Positions 1 through 9,425 of a stretch of 36,085 nucleotides of DNA are shown piece after piece. The notes under the pieces are model-generated. The model was given only the letters and a program-made list of their open reading frames with translations, ran no database searches and had not been told where the DNA came from. The stretch comes from Planctomycetota bacterium (GTDB taxonomy: Bacteria; Planctomycetota; Planctomycetia; Pirellulales; UBA1268). Location: NCBI GenBank assembly GCA_014238855.1, contig JABAAH010000028.1:1-36085 (forward strand). Reading direction: 5' to 3'. Each line of letters begins with the position of its first letter. Positions within the stretch are counted from its first letter, which is position 1. The position numbers and the translations under genes were made by a program.

Positions 1-3000
1 CCTTGATGCACCGCAGACCGCCTGTTGGCAATAGGCTTTGTTAAATTGAACGCCTGAAGCGGCAAGCTTATCTATGTTCGGGGACAAGACATGTCGGCCA
101 TAGCAGCCGAGTTCCGGGCGTAGATCATCAATTGCAATAAATAGAACATTCGGTTTCTTCAGTGAACGTGAAGTCGCTTTCGCCGTGGTCTGCTCTGTTG
201 GTTCTTCAAACGTTGTAATTGGCTTACGAGCTGTGATTTTTGTTCGGACAGCCGGTGGTGCTGGCGAAGACGAAACAGTTGCGATGGTGACAGGCTCTGA
301 GAGGTCTGCTGAACTTCCACCGACCCGCAGAAGATACTTTCCTTTGGGAAGTACACGTTCGAGCGCCATGTCATGAAAAAATAGATCGTCTGCTGCCAAG
401 GGCATTGTGAGTCTTGTGGATTCGCCCGCCTGTAGTGTCGTACGGCAGAAGCCTTTGAGCTCTAAGGTAGGCCGAGCGATCGAAAATTCTTCCCCACTTA
501 CATAAAGCTGAGAGATTTCCGTTCCAGGCTGGCTGCCGGTGTTTTTGAGTGTAAATTGAACATCAACTGTTGTGCCCTGTTTGATTGTTTTCTTTGACAC
601 GGAAACATCCGAATAGGCAAACGTTGTGTAGCTTAAGCCGTGGCCAAAGGGGTACTGAGGACTGCTGGGCGAATCGAGATAGTCAAACACAAGTGAACTT
701 CCGTGTTGGCTGTAATGTGCGGGGATATGTCCAACTGTTCGTGGCCAGCTGAGTGTAATTTTTCCTGACGGATTTACTTTTCCGAAAAGTATTTCAGCAA
801 GGGCCGTTCCAGTTCGCTGCCCAGCATAATGAAGTGTCAGCACTGCTGGAATATCTGAAGCGGTATTATTAAGAACGACAGGCTTGCCGTTATTGAGCAC
901 AAGAACAATAGGTTTTCCGGTACTTATTACTTGGGAGGCAAGCTCTTGCTGAGACGCAGTTAATTCAAATGAGGTTCTATCTCCGATATGATTTTCTCCC
1001 CACGCTTCACGTGAAAGAAGAACATTGTCACCGAGTGCAAGCACGACGAGATCAGCATCTTGTGCCGTCTGGACTGCCTCAGCGATCAAGGAGCTATTTT
1101 GTTCGACGCTTACAAACTCAACTTCATCGACATACCTCCAATTCTTGTAGGAGCTCCCGGTGTCATTCTTTGCAATCTTACAACCCTCAGCATGGACAAC
1201 AGTTGCCTGGTTATTAACGTAGTCCCGTATTCCTTCAAAAGGTGACACTGTATGACGTGGCATGCCAGAGTAATTCCCGAGACGGCACACTGCGGCGTTC
1301 GGCCCAATGACAGCTATCTTTTTGTGTTGGCCTATCCGAAGTGGTAGGAATTTTTTCTCATTTTTGAGGAGAACAATAGACTGACGTGCGGCATCACGGG
1401 CCAGTGAATCAGTTTCCTGTGAGTCTGCCAGTGCTTCCGCTTTGTTGCCATCAAGGGTCATTTCTGCTTCGAAAAGCCCAAGGCGAAATTTTAATGAAAG
1501 AACCTGACGAACTGCCGTATTAATGTCTGGCTCTTGCACGTCTCCTTTTTGAACCAGCTTTTGTAAATGCTTAAACCCAAAAGCGTTTGGTAGCTCGAGC
1601 TGGAGTCCAGCTTTCAGCGCCATCCTACCGACGTCGGCGTCACTCGTTCCAATTTTCTGGTACCGCCGTACAAGATTCAGTCCTTGGTAGTCGCCAACGA
1701 GAAGGCCTTCGAAGCCAAGTCGTTTGCGCAGCACATCTTGAAGCATCCACTGATTGACGTGGCAGGGCAGGCCCTCAATTTCATTAAATGCAGCCATGAC
1801 TGATGCAGGGTGAGTGGTGTTGATAACATGCCGAAACGGCGGGATTTCGGTGTCAAGCAGGTGCCGTAGTCCATTTGGATACGGAGATCTGTTCCGTCCA
1901 CCGGTGGTGCCTGCGTATCCTGCGAAATGTTTCAGAGTTGCTGCTACGTGGTCCGGGGCAATCTCACCACTCGATGAACCCTGGAGCCCTCGCACCATTG
2001 CAGCGCCGAGCCTGCCGACCAAAAAAGGATCTTCACCAAGTGTTTCATCGACACGTCCCCAACGGAGTTCACGAGCCACGTCTACAACTGGAGACAACAC
2101 GTGAGACACCCCGCGTGAACGTGCCTCCTTGCCAGTAGATGAATAGATCTTTTCAATCAGTGAGGTGTTCCACGAGCACGCCAGCCCGATAGGAGCAGGA
2201 AACGAGTTTGCTTCAAATTTCATAAAGCCATGTGCAGCCTCGTCATGAAGAATCGCCGGAATTCCCAGTCGTGTCCTATTTCTGAAATATTCCTGTACGG
2301 CCGCGTACTGACGCAGGTCCTCTTCGATCGAAAGATTATGGAGGGGACCAAGTTCACCAATGCCATGAGGGCACTTGGCTGCATAAAAATCGGGGGTAAA
2401 GATGGCACCTTCACGTCGGAGTTTTTTCTCATCATAATGCCACCAGCCACATATCTGTGCGATTTTTTCTTCGATCGTCATTCGAGTAAGTAGATCTTCA
2501 ACACGCTCAGTGATTGATAGCGACGCATTTTTGTACCCCAGTCGACTTGGGTTGTTACTCTGTGGAAGAGTGGTCGGTGCAGAGAAATGAATCACTGTAT
2601 GGGGGCTATCAGTAGCATTGATAAAGGTGCTTTCAGCCATCTTTTCTTGCCACCGCTGCTGAAGAAGTGGAGCCGTTTCGATACGGGTTTGTCCCCATCC
2701 ATCCCACATGTCTTGACCATCCCAGTCAGCATTGATGTACGAGACTGCTCGGATGACATCTTTGTTGGCTTCAATATGTTGAAAGAATTCTTTAAACCAG
2801 CCAGACCATAGGTCTTCTGGATTTTCCTCATCAAAGTAGTGCCCACGTGCTGTGGACTCAGCAACAAAAACGGGCTTCTTGAGTTTGCGTGCATAGGCAA
2901 GAGCCGGTGCAGCATCACCAAACTTCTTCTCATTGCCCCACCACGAGTACCCGATCCAGTCGTAATATTCGGAGCCAGGGTCGTACTCTTCAAACTGTCC

Positions 3001-3617
3001 AGGTTTCACTGTGCTTGAAGAAGCAAATACGGTTGCGTAATTCGACAGATTACGCTTTCGAAGTGACTCTACAATGCGTCGGAATGCTTTCTTAAAACTC
3101 TCGGGCTGGTATTTATTCCAACTTCCATCAAATTCATATCCAATCCGTATAAAAAAGACGCGGTCCGGATGATCGGCAATGAATTGCACAAATTCTTCAA
3201 TAAGGTGGTCAAAGGTACCATTCGCGACTTTGACCTCTCCGCCACCCTCCATAGAAATGGAAACATGCATGACGCACTCTTTGAGTTTTGGTGAATCCAT
3301 GTATGACTTTTGACACATAGGACCGGCGGCCCACTCCACCTCAGAGTTCAACCCTGCAACAGAGCCCTTAGAGAACGTACGGCCAAATTTATTTGTCCAT
3401 CCCTCAGAGAAATACACGTAATGAGTGATTCCCGCAGGAATGCCGATGTTATCGATATAGCCATCGCTATACCTCTCGGTGCCTCCAACGGAGATATTGT
3501 CCTGTCCGGCAAAGATAAGCACCTTGCCGGCGGGAGGTGCAAATCGCCCAGTAACTTCGGCAGAAGCTGCTGGGAGAGTGAAAATAAAAAGAAGTAATGA
3601 GAAAGAAAATTTCATAA
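1..3617 (-). CDS. Secreted multi-enzyme fusion: GH26-like glycosidase + GH3 glycosidase + FnIII-like + type I sulfatase (3' end outside window, apparent frameshift in signal peptide)
   Basis: Hand translation gives one minus-strand frame, open from about 3615 to base 1. Order: a hydrophobic signal peptide ending LPAASA (to about 3556); a GH26-like domain (about 3550-2600) with acid/base Glu in [13 protein letters not shown] (codon 3133-3135) and nucleophile Glu in [10 protein letters not shown] (codon 2857-2859), 92 residues apart; a GH3 domain (about 2540-650) with LKHFAGYA, nucleophile Asp in LLVGDYQGL (codon 1690-1692) and likely acid/base Glu in [11 protein letters not shown] (codon 994-996); a fibronectin-III-like domain (about 600-300); and a sulfatase start (from about 158) with [14 protein letters not shown] and the formylglycine signature CGASR at bases 1-15. 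About 1.3 kb of sulfatase should lie outside the window. ATG 3617 has an AGAG six bases upstream but is one base out of frame with the rest; one extra T in the T4 run at 3608-3611 would restore a perfect MK-plus-hydrophobic signal peptide. It lies 14 bases after the symporter stop, so it is the last gene of that operon. Domain families are secure; the substrate is inferred. Confidence 0.82.
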
Positions 3618-3631
3618 ATACTCTGAATGGG

Positions 3632-4978
3632 TTATTGAGATGAGCGTGCGTCAAGTTCTTGCCGTATCTCGGTACAGCGTTGTGTGCTGAGGCGATAAAA
3701 ATAAATAATCGGTAGAAGAAGAAAGTGCCCGATTGCTGGAAAAATTGATATGGAGAGCAGAATGCCCCGGATTGCTGCTGGAGTTTGTGTTGCAGCTTCA
3801 CCGTCATAACCATAGTTTGCTAACACTGAACCAATGCACCAGCCGGCTATTGCCACACCAAGTTTTATCGCAAAGAGAAAGCCCGAGAAAATCAGGCCTG
3901 TGACACGACGACCTGTTTTAAACTCCCCATAGTCAGCAGTGTCAGCTGCCATGGAGAAGAGAATCGGTGCTGCCATCTGCGTAAAAAAGTTTACGAGAAT
4001 ATAAAGCCCGAAAATCAAGGAGATATTTTGAATTGGTACAAAATATATTCCAATTGAACCGATTACAATAATGATTTGCAGCATTGCATAGGATGGCCCT
4101 TTATCCAGTTTTGCCGTAAGCGGTGCCGCAAATGCAGCGCCAATCATGGCAGCAAAAGTTCCTGCGGTGAGAAATTCTGCAGTGAGGTCAGGCCTGCCGA
4201 CGGCACACCGGATGTAAAATGCTGCAGACCCAGCCCTCAAGACGATTGCGACCAGCGATACAAGGCCAAGAAGTGCTACAACCACCCATTGATCATTCTT
4301 TACAAGCGTGCCGACATCACTCCAAAAGCTGCCTTTCGCAGGCTGTGCTTCAACGACTCGTTCCTTCGTGAGGGCAAAACAGCCAATAAAAGCGAATACT
4401 GCCAAGACCCCAAATACAGCCATTGCCCAGGGGTACCCAATTCGGTCATCACCTTTCCCAAAGTAGCTAATCAACGTCGGCCCGAAATACGTGATGAGGA
4501 CGCCTGCGGACGTGGCAAGAAAAAATCGGTAGGAATTTGCAGACACACGTTCTTGGGAGTCAGCTGTTATGACACCCCCTAATGCACAGTACGGAATATT
4601 CACGACCGTATAAAGAAGCATCAGGACTGCATACGTGACATACGCATAAAGCAGTTTTTGGTTCCCTGCAAGGTCTGGTGTCCAGTAGGTCAAGACAAAG
4701 ACAACAGCAAATGGAACTGAAAACCAAAGAAGATACGGACGAAATTTTCCCCAGCGGGTATTTGTTTTATCTGCAATAACACCCATGATCGGGTCCGTCA
4801 CCGTGTCAAGCAGACGGACCACAAGAAACATGAGGCCCATGGCTGCTGGTGCAAGACCAAACACATCTGTGTAAAAGGACGGGAGCAGAATAATGACCGT
4901 CTGAAAGACGACGTTCGATCCAAAGTCACCGAGTCCGTATCCAATTTTTTCAATTGGTGAGAGTCGAGTGTTTGCCAT
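3632..4978 (-). CDS. GPH-family sugar:cation symporter (MelB/XynP-like MFS)
   Basis: A 448-residue polytopic inner-membrane protein that should import oligosaccharides or glycosides together with Na+ or H+. The N-terminus carries the hallmark of the glycoside-pentoside-hexuronide family ([13 protein letters not shown]), followed by the cation-site/loop signature [20 protein letters not shown] and KFRPYLLW. About 12 hydrophobic segments are visible, and the length is normal for the family. The ATG start has no strong SD. It sits 21 bases after the GH43 stop and 14 bases before the GH26-GH3-sulfatase fusion, so the three are probably co-transcribed. By context the cargo is the product of the secreted fusion enzyme, plausibly xylo-oligosaccharides; the exact sugar cannot be read from the sequence. 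Confidence 0.9.
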   Translation of the reverse strand: MANTRLSPIEKIGYGLGDFGSNVVFQTVIILLPSFYTDVFGLAPAAMGLMFLVVRLLDTVTDPIMGVIADKTNTRWGKFRPYLLWFSVPFAVVFVLTYWTPDLAGNQKLLYAYVTYAVLMLLYTVVNIPYCALGGVITADSQERVSANSYRFFLATSAGVLITYFGPTLISYFGKGDDRIGYPWAMAVFGVLAVFAFIGCFALTKERVVEAQPAKGSFWSDVGTLVKNDQWVVVALLGLVSLVAIVLRAGSAAFYIRCAVGRPDLTAEFLTAGTFAAMIGAAFAAPLTAKLDKGPSYAMLQIIIVIGSIGIYFVPIQNISLIFGLYILVNFFTQMAAPILFSMAADTADYGEFKTGRRVTGLIFSGFLFAIKLGVAIAGWCIGSVLANYGYDGEAATQTPAAIRGILLSISIFPAIGHFLLLPIIYFYRLSTQRCTEIRQELDARSSQ

Positions 4979-4999
4979 AATGCATGTTCAGTTCAAATT

Positions 5000-6550
5000 C
5001 TAGGTAAGAAATTCAAGAAAATAAAATTCTGCCGGGTTCTTCATGCCACTCATGTCGACCGAGGTCATTCCGACAAATGTTCCCGTGAAATCGAGATGTT
5101 TGCCGTAGTCATCAGAGAGAATTGAAGCATCGAGCGGGGGCCCGATTAATGAGAAACGTTCTCCATCAGTCGACCAGGAAAATTGTAGAGCTGATTCTTT
5201 GAAAGCTATTCGAAGAAAAAGTTCCTTACAGTTGACTGGCACAGGTGACGTGTCCAGCGGAAATTTTGACGCACCATCGTCGCAGGTATGTATATGAAGG
5301 CAGTTGCCAATCGTTTCATCATGTGAAAGGTATAAGTGATGAAAAAGCCGATTGTTATAATACGCGGTGATACCAGCCATCTGTTGGAATGACGACGGTT
5401 TACATGAGAGTTTTGTTGTTGCCGTGAGATTGTGGTGTGTGAGACGTCGAGCGAGCAAAGATTTCGGAAAGCATGACTCGAGTGACTCTGAGCCATACAG
5501 TGTTAATTTTTTCTCCGAAGCCACAATCGTACTGGACGGTCCACGAGGTGTGGCAAAGTGGGGTGATGTGAAGGGTAGTCGTGAGGGTAGTTTCGGCCAT
5601 GGATGAGGCTTAAGTACAGGGGACTCAACGTCTTCTTTCGGTGAATTTCCACCACCAGCAACGTATAACCACCCATCGTCTCGCCACTCCATTTTCTGAA
5701 TGGCTGTTTCTCTTCCGAGATTACATCGCCGTGTCTCTGGAAGTGGTCGTCCACAAAGGTGTGGGAGATACCATTCGCCTCCTTGGGTTTCAACAAGACT
5801 TGCGTGCCCTGCTTTCTGGAGACGGAGAGTTTCATCGCCTTTTGATGTAAGAACAGGATTATGCGGGTGTACTTCGTAAGGCCCATTGATGTGGCTGGAG
5901 CGAGCAAGTGTTACTGCGTGATCATATTCAGTACCACCTTCGGCAGTGAGCAAGTAGTACAAACCGTCTTTTTTATAGATATGTGGACCTTCGGTAAGTC
6001 CAATTTCTGTACCTTTGAAGATTAGTTTTGGTTGCCCAATAAGTTCAAAAGAAACAGGATTCATCTCCTGCTTCATAATTCCATAAAAAGGATGGTGCTC
6101 GGGCCGATGGTCCCAGATCATATTGAGCCAATATTTTCTTCCGTCATCATCGTGAAAGAGCGATGGGTCAAAACCTGAGGAGTTGATATACACAGGAACA
6201 GACCAAGGCCCGTGAATTGATGCGGACGTAATAAGAAAGTTTGGAGTGTCTTTTGTCGCGGCCTCGTGCTGATGAACAACGGTATAGCAGAGGTAAAAGA
6301 GACCATCGTGCCAACTAAGAGCAGGCGCCCAGATGCCACCCGAGCTCGGTACACCTTGTAAATCAAGGAGACGTTTTTCACCCAACGCATGTGTGAGTAA
6401 GTGCCAATTCACGAGGTCTCGAGAATGATGGATTTGAACACCAGGAAACCACTCAAATGTGGAGGTTGCTATGTAGAAATCTTCATCTACACGGCAGATG
6501 GACGGGTCCGGATTAAATCCAGGTAGAATCGGATTCCTAATAATTGGCAT
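5000..6550 (-). CDS. Glycoside hydrolase family 43, beta-xylosidase-like, cytoplasmic
   Basis: A 516-residue protein when started at ATG 6550; a GTG sits one codon upstream at 6553. The N-terminal five-bladed propeller starts with NPILPGFNPDPS, giving catalytic base Asp15. The pKa-modulating Asp128 lies in SSGFDPSLFHDDDG, and the acid Glu187 in GLTEGPHIYKKDG. The C-terminal half (about 330-516) resembles the beta-sandwich of XynB-type GH43 beta-xylosidases, ending in FTGTFVGMTSVDMSG. There is no signal peptide, so it should act on imported oligosaccharides in the cytoplasm. It is the first gene of a three-gene operon with the symporter and the secreted fusion. Substrates in GH43 also include arabinosides; beta-xylosidase is preferred because the N-terminal motif STFEWFPGVQIHHSRDLVNW is typical of that group. 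Confidence 0.88.
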   Translation of the reverse strand: MPIIRNPILPGFNPDPSICRVDEDFYIATSTFEWFPGVQIHHSRDLVNWHLLTHALGEKRLLDLQGVPSSGGIWAPALSWHDGLFYLCYTVVHQHEAATKDTPNFLITSASIHGPWSVPVYINSSGFDPSLFHDDDGRKYWLNMIWDHRPEHHPFYGIMKQEMNPVSFELIGQPKLIFKGTEIGLTEGPHIYKKDGLYYLLTAEGGTEYDHAVTLARSSHINGPYEVHPHNPVLTSKGDETLRLQKAGHASLVETQGGEWYLPHLCGRPLPETRRCNLGRETAIQKMEWRDDGWLYVAGGGNSPKEDVESPVLKPHPWPKLPSRLPFTSPHFATPRGPSSTIVASEKKLTLYGSESLESCFPKSLLARRLTHHNLTATTKLSCKPSSFQQMAGITAYYNNRLFHHLYLSHDETIGNCLHIHTCDDGASKFPLDTSPVPVNCKELFLRIAFKESALQFSWSTDGERFSLIGPPLDASILSDDYGKHLDFTGTFVGMTSVDMSGMKNPAEFYFLEFLT

Positions 6551-6773
6551 CACACTTTGGGGTCAAATTGAGACGTAAGGATAAGGAACATTGGTGCATT
6601 AAGAATGCGTCTCGTAGCCTACCATCCAACAAAGCGACCAACTACAAGCGCACCAGGTTGTACGAACCTATGTGCCAGTCTGCTTGCATGAAACCGGTTT
6701 CTTTTGTGTCTTCTGCATTGGCTTAGTTATTGCCAGAGAGGCAGGGAGTACCGACCTGCTAATCCAGGGTGGC

Positions 6774-9209
6774 TTACTCATCATTGCGTGGTCGTATATC
6801 TGGCACGGGTGAGCGAACAAGTTCAACCTTTTCGATCGCGTTGAGTACCTGCGACTCGGTGACTAGATCCCGCAGAATAATAGGTGATGATCCCTCCATG
6901 CCTTTTGTATTGGGTGGAAAGAATGCAAGTACAGGTATCGACTTGCTGCTGAGGCTTTCCAGCATGGCTTTAATTTCTGGAGATCCATCCGTCCAGTCAG
7001 CGAGCATTGGAACAATCTTGCTTTTTTCGAGCGCAGTTTTCACTCGTGAGGTCTCAATTGCAAAGGCAAGATTGTATTTACAGGTGAGACACCACTCAGC
7101 TGAGAAATCAACCATGACAGTTGACCCATTACTGCGCAACTCGGCAAGTCGCTCTTTGGAAAATGGCTTCCAATCAATGACTGAATCGGAGGGGCCAAGA
7201 AATGAGAAGACGAGAGTGCCTAGCGTTACTGAGACGGCAGCAGCTTGAAGCCACTGTATCAATCCAGCCATGCCTTTTGTCTTCTGGTACCGTCCAACCC
7301 ACCAGCAGCCGATCCAGATACTAATCAATAATGCGAACGTAGGTACAAAGTAATTACTGTCGAGGAAGGTAAATAGAAAAACGACAGTGCCCAACATGAC
7401 AAACCCAAGAACTTCCTTAAGGGTTTCCATCCATGGGCCGGGCTTCGGAACAAACCGGATGAGCGAAGGGAATATGCCAACGATAAAGTAAGGAAGCGCC
7501 ATTCCTGTTGCGATGGCTGCAAAAACGGCATAGGTGACACCAGTTGGCTGTGTGAGCGTAAAGCCAAAGACAGGGCCAAGAAATGGCCCGCTGCATGGAG
7601 TTGCGAGTACGGTACTCAGCACGCCTTTGAAGAATGAACCAGCCGGTCCTTCCTGAGTCTGGACTTTACCCGCAGTTGATCCTATGAAACCAGGTATGGG
7701 CAACTCCCACACCCCAAGAAAGGATAAAGCAAAGCTGAAAACGATTGCCGCCATAGTGATGTTGAAACCGGAAGAGGTGAATTGTTCGCCCCATGCAAGA
7801 TTATTGCCTGCTAAGCCTAGGTTGGCTGCAACGCTTGCAGTTGCTAAAACAAAAAATACGGCATATAGGCCCGCGCAATACCAGAGATTGAGTTGAAAAA
7901 TCTCTTGTCGGGCACGCCCCGATTGCTGTGCAAACGACATCAGCTTGAGGCCAAGCACCGGCAGCACACATGGCATGAGGTTGAGGATAAGCCCACCGAG
8001 TAATCCAGCGAGTAGGGCGACTGGCAGAGAAAGCGATTGGGCGGGTACGGGTTCTGCTGGTCGAGTGGCAGAAGACAGCTGGAGTTTTTCCTGAGACGGA
8101 AAAGTGAGAGTCGCCGGATGTTGTGCTGCTTCACCGTAACGACTATCTGAGAAGACAAGTTTCGGACTGTCGTCATTTCCCTTTGGAAGTGTAATGCTCA
8201 GGCGGCTTGCCCAGGGAGGGTCGCATGTGACATCACTACAGGTTTGATAGCCAATGATAGCTTCAAGCTGGCGAGTCTGGTCGGAATCATTACTGAGACC
8301 GCTGTCCTGTTTTTCGACTTGGAGTGTGAATTGTATTGAGCCTTCTACAGCGCCTGCAGCCCGTAGTTCGGGGTCATCCAGAAGTTGTGGCTCATTGGCC
8401 AGAATCTCACACACGCGAACAGCCCCACTGGGGGCTAGTGAAATAATAGACGGTTTGCCTTGACCAATTGCGGTTGTCGGATCGGTCTTCGGAGCGTAGA
8501 GATGCCAGCCAGGTTGGGGAAGTAATTCAATGCGAATTGGCCAGGCTAAACACCCATTGTCAGATTGTGTTGGTGGGCCAATTGATCCTTCGATTGCAAC
8601 ATGACCCCGTTCCGGAAGATGCTGGATGACAGGTGTTGTCGTTTCCTCGTTTGTTTCAGTGAGCAGGGCACTGAAAGGAATGGTCTGCGGTGGCGTGCAA
8701 GCATTGTCCTTGCATAGCTGCAGGCTGATATTTCCGACAACTGCGTCTTTCTTCGATTGTGGATTCTTTTCTAAGGGGGCGGTCCAAGTCACTGTCCCAG
8801 CGTGCTCTTCAACAATTAATCCTTCCCAGCCCGGTACACCATCAATCGTCTTCTTTTCAGGCGGGGGCGTTGCAACAAAAGGTGCCTCGGGAAGGTAGGC
8901 AGATTCATCGGCGATGGTAATTTTTGTTGGGCGTGGTCCACCCGGTTTCTGTTCGAGAGAATAGAGATGCCAGCCAGAACCAAGTTTGGCAACAATGACC
9001 AAAACGTTGGACGTGTCTCGAGCTTCAATCCGTGCAGAAATAACTACTGGTTCGTTGACCAAAATTCCCGGGTTCAGCAGAGCTTCATCTGAAAACAAAG
9101 TTGCTGGTGGACTTGTTGGCGCGGCTTCAGGAGTCGTGGCGTGGAACAGTAGACATAATGTAGCTACAATTGTACGCCGAGAGAACAATCGAAATCTTTT
9201 GTCTGGCAA
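6774..9209 (-). CDS. dsbD: DsbD-type thiol:disulfide interchange protein
   Basis: An 811-residue membrane protein that would carry electrons from cytoplasmic thioredoxin to the periplasm. The TTG start at 9209 precedes a signal-like segment (RRTIVATLCLLF). Two tandem DsbD-alpha-like domains follow (about 45-190 and 200-350), each with a GWHLY motif. The transmembrane DsbD core (about 395-660) carries the redox cysteines Cys414 (NLMPCVLPVLG) and Cys539 (ATPCSGPFLGP). The C-terminal thioredoxin-like domain has Cys707 and Cys710 (AEWCLTCKYN). All catalytic cysteines are present, so it should be functional. The duplicated N-terminal domain makes it longer than E. coli DsbD. The SD is weak, so an in-frame TTG a few codons downstream is an alternative start. 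No redox partner gene adjoins it. Confidence 0.88.
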   Translation of the reverse strand: MPDKRFRLFSRRTIVATLCLLFHATTPEAAPTSPPATLFSDEALLNPGILVNEPVVISARIEARDTSNVLVIVAKLGSGWHLYSLEQKPGGPRPTKITIADESAYLPEAPFVATPPPEKKTIDGVPGWEGLIVEEHAGTVTWTAPLEKNPQSKKDAVVGNISLQLCKDNACTPPQTIPFSALLTETNEETTTPVIQHLPERGHVAIEGSIGPPTQSDNGCLAWPIRIELLPQPGWHLYAPKTDPTTAIGQGKPSIISLAPSGAVRVCEILANEPQLLDDPELRAAGAVEGSIQFTLQVEKQDSGLSNDSDQTRQLEAIIGYQTCSDVTCDPPWASRLSITLPKGNDDSPKLVFSDSRYGEAAQHPATLTFPSQEKLQLSSATRPAEPVPAQSLSLPVALLAGLLGGLILNLMPCVLPVLGLKLMSFAQQSGRARQEIFQLNLWYCAGLYAVFFVLATASVAANLGLAGNNLAWGEQFTSSGFNITMAAIVFSFALSFLGVWELPIPGFIGSTAGKVQTQEGPAGSFFKGVLSTVLATPCSGPFLGPVFGFTLTQPTGVTYAVFAAIATGMALPYFIVGIFPSLIRFVPKPGPWMETLKEVLGFVMLGTVVFLFTFLDSNYFVPTFALLISIWIGCWWVGRYQKTKGMAGLIQWLQAAAVSVTLGTLVFSFLGPSDSVIDWKPFSKERLAELRSNGSTVMVDFSAEWCLTCKYNLAFAIETSRVKTALEKSKIVPMLADWTDGSPEIKAMLESLSSKSIPVLAFFPPNTKGMEGSSPIILRDLVTESQVLNAIEKVELVRSPVPDIRPRNDE

Positions 9210-9354
9210 GGGTAGGTTACCTAGGAGGGGCAGGGGGAGCGATCGTATGTTTTGGAGCGAGCAGATCGTATTCCGGGAAGGTGGCTCGTATGCAAAAAAA
9301 CAGCATCAGGTATTTGTGAGAACTGTTGGCTGCAGGCAAGTCATAGGTTCATCT

Positions 9355-9390
9355 GTTGCGAGGGTATCGGGTGTTGCGAGTGTATCGGGC
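9355..9390. repeat. Tandem duplication of an 18-bp unit
   Basis: Two adjacent copies, GTTGCGAGGGTATCGGGT (9355-9372) and GTTGCGAGTGTATCGGGC (9373-9390), differ at two positions. They lie in the intergenic region between the dsbD start and the phosphotransferase stop. No function is evident; two copies may simply be slippage. Confidence 0.7.
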
Positions 9391-9425
9391 TCAAATCAAT
9401 CCAGTCAATTTCTATTACGTATGGG

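Noticed and set aside
2592-2993. 133-residue minus-strand open frame
   Set aside because: It is a shadow of the GH26-like module in the neighbouring frame, with a TTG start; the main frame has the glycosidase motifs.
4076-4582. 168-residue plus-strand open frame
   Set aside because: It lies wholly antisense inside the GPH symporter gene and its translation has no recognisable protein character.
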